Part shown: positions 59,808 through 64,000 of the stretch, one piece after another
Layout: each line of letters starts with the position of its first letter
Position numbering within the stretch: position 1 is the stretch's first letter
Source of the DNA: Lasiosphaeris hirsuta
Taxonomy: Eukaryota; Ascomycota; Sordariomycetes; Sordariales; Lasiosphaeriaceae
DNA length: 64,000 nucleotides
Assembly: GCA_030549175.1 (NCBI GenBank)
Contig: JAUKUA010000002.1
Span: forward strand, 2,294,001 to 2,358,000
Direction of reading: 5' to 3'
Position numbers and translations under genes: made by a program
The notes under the pieces: generated by a model
What the model was told of the DNA's origin: nothing
The model's input: only the letters and a program-made list of their open reading frames with translations
Database searches by the model: none

Positions 59808-61652
59808 ATGGATATCAGGACCCATGGCCTCAACAATCCTACAACTGTTGCAGAGTACCTCTTCACGCGACTGCACCAAGTTGGTATCCGCTCGGTTCAT
59901 GGTCTGCCGAGCGACTTTAATTTGGTGGCCTTGGATTATCTCCCCAAGGTCGGCCTGAAATAGGGGGGCAGTGTGAATGAGCTAAATGCCGGCACGCTTT
60001 TGCATTCCCTCTACCCATGCCAATGACCGCCACACTTAGAACATGGTGGCGTATGCTGCGGATAGCTATGCCCAGACAAAGGGTATCGGAGCGCTTTTGA
60101 CCACCTTTGGTGTGGGAGAGCTGTCAGCCATCAATGGTGTTGCCGGCGCCTACTCGGAGCATATCCCGGTTGTACACATGGTCGGATGCCCATCGACTAT
60201 TTCCCAGCGAAATGGGATGCTGCTCCACCACACGCTTGGAAACGGCGACTTCAATGCGTTCGCCAACATGAGTTCCCAGATTTCTTGTTATGTAGCCAAA
60301 CTCAACAAACCTGCTGAGATCGCAGACCAGATCGACCACGCCTTGCATGAGTGCTGGATATGCAGCAGACCTATCTATATCATGCTTCCGACGGACGTGG
60401 TGGAGAAGATGGTCGAGGGCCAGCGACTCAAGACTCCCATTGATCTGTCCGAACCCCCGAGCGACCCGGAGCGAGAGGACTACGTTGTAGATGTTGTCTT
60501 GAAATACCCCCATGCCGCCAAAAACCCCGTCATCTTGGTGGATGCTTGCGCCGTCCGTCACCAGGTTCTGAATGAAGTGAACGAGCTTGTTGAGAAGACC
60601 AAACTCCCTGTGTTCGTGACACCAATGGGTAAAGGTGCGGTGAACGAAACCTCCCCAACCTACGGGGGTGTTTATGCAGGAAGTGGCTCCCATCCAGATG
60701 TTTCTGCATGCGTTGAGGTGCGGATCTCGTCCTGTCCATCGGGGCTCTCAAGAGCGACTTCAACACAACCGGGTTCTCATACCGCACTTCGCAGCTCAAC
60801 ACGATCGACTTCCACAGTACGCATTGCACCGTGCACTACTCTGAATATCCGGGTTTCACCATGAGAGGCGTCCTCCGCAAAGTTGCAGACCGTGTCGACA
60901 GATTCAAGCTATCCCCCATGCCCATGGCAAAGGTCCAAAATGAGCTTACCAGGAACTGCGACAGCTCCAGCACGATTATACAGGCTTGTTTCTGGACCAG
61001 AATTAGCGAGTATGTCAAAGAGGGCGATATTGTCGTCACCGAGACGGGGACGCCCAGCTTTGGCATCTGGGAGACCAAGTTCCCGACTGGGGTCACTAAT
61101 GTCACTCAGATTCTTTGGGGCAGCATTGGCTGGTCAGTTGGAGCTGCTCAGGGGGCGGCGCTGGGGGCGCACGATGCGGGCAAAGACCGCCGCACTATCT
61201 TGCTTGTGGTCGACGGGTCGTTCCAGCTTACGGTCCAAGAGGTTTCGACCATGGTTCGCATGGCATGGCTTGAAGATTACGTTGTGGGTTGCTCTTCGTC
61301 GACCCTTTTCCTGCGGCCTAACGTGACCAGGGCTGACACTTTCGCAGTTTCCTTATCTACAACGACGGGCTTCACGATCGAGCGATGCATCCATGGCATG
61401 ACGGCTGAGTATAACGATATTGCCAGGTGGAAGTACACGGATATCCCGGCTGTGTTTGGCGGGACTGACAAGCAGGTCAAGCGAATCGTGATCAAGACCA
61501 AAGAAGAGCTGGAGGTACTTTTCAGAGACAAGTTTTTCAATGATGCCGAAGGCTTGCAGTTTGTCGAACTGTGGATGCCGAAGGACGATGCCCCTCGCGC
61601 GTTGAAGCTCACGGCTGAGATTGCAGCCAGGAACAATACCAAGTTGGAGTGA
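59808..61652 (+). pseudogene. Decayed thiamine-diphosphate pyruvate decarboxylase
   Basis: Family: pyruvate to acetaldehyde, cytosol, fermentative metabolism. The match is clear along the whole length: [25 protein letters not shown] with the cofactor Glu, [70 protein letters not shown] and FVELWMPKDDAPRAL. It cannot make a full protein. TAG at 59961-59963 replaces an expected Trp codon. The first intron joins no in-phase pair (possible GC donor 59992, AG 60038-60039). One base is missing at 60718-60722, four extra bases lie at 60260+1000 (61260-61263), and one extra G at 61367. The cofactor motif GDG is VDG (GTC at 61209-61211). A normal 67-nt intron remains at 61281-61347. Sequence errors alone are unlikely to explain this many lesions. 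Confidence 0.88.
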
Positions 61653-62185
61653 GGGAGAATCCGGCCCCTTTGTAACACGAGGCTGCATGACCCATATGAA
61701 CATCCCTTCAGACTAGTCCGCAGTATGTTTATTTGTGTATCATCCCGAAATTTTCCCTATTTGTTCTGATAGATCCGTTTATATCACTTTTATCGGTGTG
61801 ATTTGACGCCAGGTTTACCACGAAGGAAGTATACATAGCGGCGCAGGATGTGGGAATTTGCGCCGTCCTCAAGAGACAGGCTATAGCTGAAAATGGCTCA
61901 GAAGCTTGCTCCAGTGCCAGGAAATCCGCCGTGATAAAAGGGGGTCAAAGTTTAAGGATCCACGTGACCCGCACACAGATACGTTCCGAAACCTCGAGGC
62001 AGCGAATGCGCTTGCTAGTTTAAAATTCAATTCAGCACTTTCACTTGAGGAACCTGTCACAACGCAATTTGAAGCAGCAGCGACGACGTGTGATTTCCTT
62101 CTCTGCCCAAAAGCCCCTCTTACAACAGTATTGAGTAGCGCTCCTGAGAACATTATTAGCTCTAACCACATAACGTGGTGAGAAA
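61653..62185. other. Gap decarboxylase remnant / TAN1
   Basis: TAN1 promoter region. No gene was recognised. Confidence 0.5.
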
Positions 62186-63450
62186 ATGTCGGGCAGCGGA
62201 AAGAGGAAGGACGCGCCGGCTGACGGAGGAGGGCGAGACGGTAGTAAGAAGAAAAAGGTAAACATTCCTCATTTTTAAACATATGTTTTGGCATATGCTA
62301 GTTTGGGCAGCCGCATTAAATCTGTCACCCTTCCCAACACGGCAAAAGTTAGCGAGCAAAGAATGTCGGTTGCACGGGAACCTCGAGTTGCTAACTCGTC
62401 TGGTTTAAAGACAGGAAATGCCGGCAAATGGAAGACTGCCCACCAGCAAGCCAAGCAGGCGGGCACCCTCCAAGCAGGAGACCAGGGCATTTGGGTGACG
62501 TGTGCCCGACATCAGGAAGCCAAAGCATCCAGAGAGATCAGCCTAGTGTTTTCCGAGGTTTGCTTTACCCTGTCCGCCCTTTCTGGAACCTCACTGCTCA
62601 CTGGCTTTAGTATGCTGAGAAGCTTTACGGCATCATGGACAAGGGAGACACGGACTCCAACGATGGTGATATCGACGATCTCGAAGCCTCGATTCAAAAG
62701 GAGGTAGATGCCCTAAAGGCGAAGGGCAAGGCTGATGGTGGTGAGGAGCGTATCTTCACGCCCATGACAATGAATGTCGATTGTCTGTTGTTCTTCAAGA
62801 CAAGGGCACCCGTCGAGCCAGTCGCCTTTGTAAAACGCATCTGCGCTGATGCCAAAGCAGGGGACTCGGGACAGCTAAAATGTCGCTACGTAAATCGACT
62901 TACACCGGTGGTGATTATGGGCAAGGCAACCGGGGAGGGCTTGGTTGAGGTGGCCAAGAAGGCTCTCGCTCCCTTCTTTGAGTTTGCTAGCAAACCCGAC
63001 AGCGCGGTCTCTGGAGGAGAGAGAGTAGAGGGCAGCCCTGAGAGCAAGGGATCATCGGTAAGTGCACCACTGTTGCCTTCAATCTCACTCATCGGTGCTA
63101 AGCAGAACCTCAGTTCGCGATCCGGCCAACAATGCGCAACCACAACACACTGAAGAGAGACTTTGTGATCAACACGGTTGCGAGCCTGATCAACCAAGAC
63201 CGACACAAGGTCAACCTGACGTCGCCTGATAAGGTGATCCTCATCGACATATACCAGGTAAATCACGAAGCCCGTTCCATTTTGCCGAAAGGGGTCCCTA
63301 ACATAACAACAGTCGACATGCGGAATGAGTGTTGTGGATGGCGATTGGGATGGCCTCAAGCGGTACAACCTCTCGGAGCTTTACACACAAGCAATGAAAA
63401 GCAGCGGCGATTCGCGTGTCAACACAGCCGAGAATGCGAAGGAGCACTGA
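62186..63450 (+). CDS. TAN1: tRNA acetyltransferase-associated THUMP protein Tan1
   Basis: Adaptor that lets Kre33/NAT10 make N4-acetylcytidine at position 12 of tRNA-Ser and tRNA-Leu. Exons 62186-62257, 62411-62557, 62611-63057, 63114-63257 and 63313-63450 give 315 residues. The N-terminus is Lys/Gly-rich (GSGKRKDAPADGGGRDGSKKKK). Conserved blocks are QGIWVTCARHQEAKASREI, YAEKLYGIMD, KTRAPVEPVAFVKRI, RYVNRLTPVV, FAIRPTMRNHNTLKRDFVI and KVILIDIYQSTCGMSVVDGDW, followed by LKRYNLSELY. The THUMP domain covers about residues 150-290. Several exons end exactly on codon boundaries, which supports the model. The C-terminal tail is short and polar. Confidence 0.93.
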
Positions 63451-64000
63451 CCATGTCTGCTACTCAATACTTGAAAAGGGCCTCCATGCGAGGGATGTGG
63501 AGCCCGAAGTGGCCGTTGACGGCTAAAGCAAGGAACCCACACGCATCTGCCCAACTTGGAAGAGGCAAGCGAGCGTTTTCGGAACCTAGCGGGGCAGTTT
63601 TGGGTTCTGTTTCGCCCCGTTGGCTGGCGGTGCTAGGCTTGCAGCATGATGGGTGATGGGCCGGGGATATATGGTGGATGGGAATCCGAGCATTGCGGTT
63701 CGCCCAGGACCGAGATGCAGCGCTGCCACCTCCCTGTGGAGAGTGGTTAGGGGTGCTACGCTAAGCCCTATTCCAGCTAATTTTGACGAGTGCACCCACC
63801 AATAATCAAATGCCGTCTCCAGATCCCCGTTGTAACGACAAAGACCCCCATGTGGCCCGTGTCTAGCGCTGCTCTACGGTGGGTGATCGAGGCCGGGCCC
63901 AGCGAGGCGGACCCTGGACCTAACCCCCGGATTCTTTTTTTCGCCGCCTCAACGTCGCCATGGTCTGTGTTGAACGCCATGCCGGGGACCGGCACTGAAG
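63451..64000. other. Region after TAN1
   Basis: 3' flank of TAN1 to the end of the window. Only short frames in several phases; no gene recognised. Confidence 0.5.

Noticed and set aside
63132..63656. 174-codon frame after TAN1 exon 4
   Set aside because: It begins inside TAN1 exon 4 and reads through its intron into the wrong frame; the spliced TAN1 C-terminus explains the conserved part.

Overview
This is eukaryotic chromosomal DNA from a filamentous ascomycete, most likely a sordariomycete. The evidence is short GT-AG introns of about 50-85 nt, protein-coding genes on both strands without operons, and proteins of clear Pezizomycotina type: a Pmk1/MAK-2 MAP kinase, a Zn2Cys6 regulator with the fungal-specific middle region, and Slm1, Ldb17, Atg9 and Lro1 orthologues. 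I cannot name the genus. No rRNA, tRNA, CRISPR, intact transposon, viral or secondary-metabolite cluster signal was seen. The content looks like a core chromosome arm.

Layout. 1-2382 has no gene. 2383-5098 (+) SLM1, broken by one missing G in a G tract. 5883-8690 (+) DHA2-type MFS transporter. 9043-9840 (-) GAR1. 10689-12332 (+) ER-type TPR/J protein. 13472-14826 (-) mitoferrin. 16168-19006 (-) ATG9. 19687-21877 (+) COG6. 22671-25202 (+) Sap1/Yta6-type AAA ATPase. 25690-26284 (-) mitochondrial uS17. 27008-28673 (-) LDB17. 29315-31292 (-) LRO1. 31979-32640 (+) NAA30/MAK3. 33161-34194 (-) DUF1917 protein. 34630-35982 (+) DPH7. 36886-41143 (+) exportin-5/MSN5. 42274-44585 (+) Zn2Cys6 factor. 45168-45557 (-) small membrane protein of unknown role. 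46894-49858 (+) SEC24. 49859-52768 is a long gap ending in a probable MAP kinase leader with its own intron. 52769-54002 (+) MAP kinase. 55142-56264 (-) TLDc/OXR1. 57009-57957 (-) HEM4. 58311-58956 (+) ERV1. 59808-61652 (+) a decayed pyruvate decarboxylase. 62186-63450 (+) TAN1.

How the genes relate. They do not form one pathway. Several belong to membrane traffic and lipid metabolism (Slm1, Atg9, Cog6, Sec24, Ldb17, Lro1). Others serve mitochondria and heme or iron (mitoferrin, uS17m, Hem4, Erv1) or RNA modification and export (Gar1, Tan1, Msn5). Five gene pairs are divergent and may share promoters: ATG9/COG6, LRO1/NAA30, DUF1917/DPH7, small membrane protein/SEC24 and HEM4/ERV1. The HEM4/ERV1 gap carries four stress-element cores.

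The most notable observations are the multi-lesion pyruvate decarboxylase, the homopolymer frameshift in SLM1, the STRE cluster between HEM4 and ERV1, a recurring TACCTNAGGTA-like palindrome in intergenic DNA, and non-canonical or very small gene-structure elements (a GC-AG intron, a 12-nt last coding exon). I found no convincing undescribed multi-gene system. Exon boundaries were worked out by hand from reading frame, splice consensus and remembered family conservation; no alignment was run.
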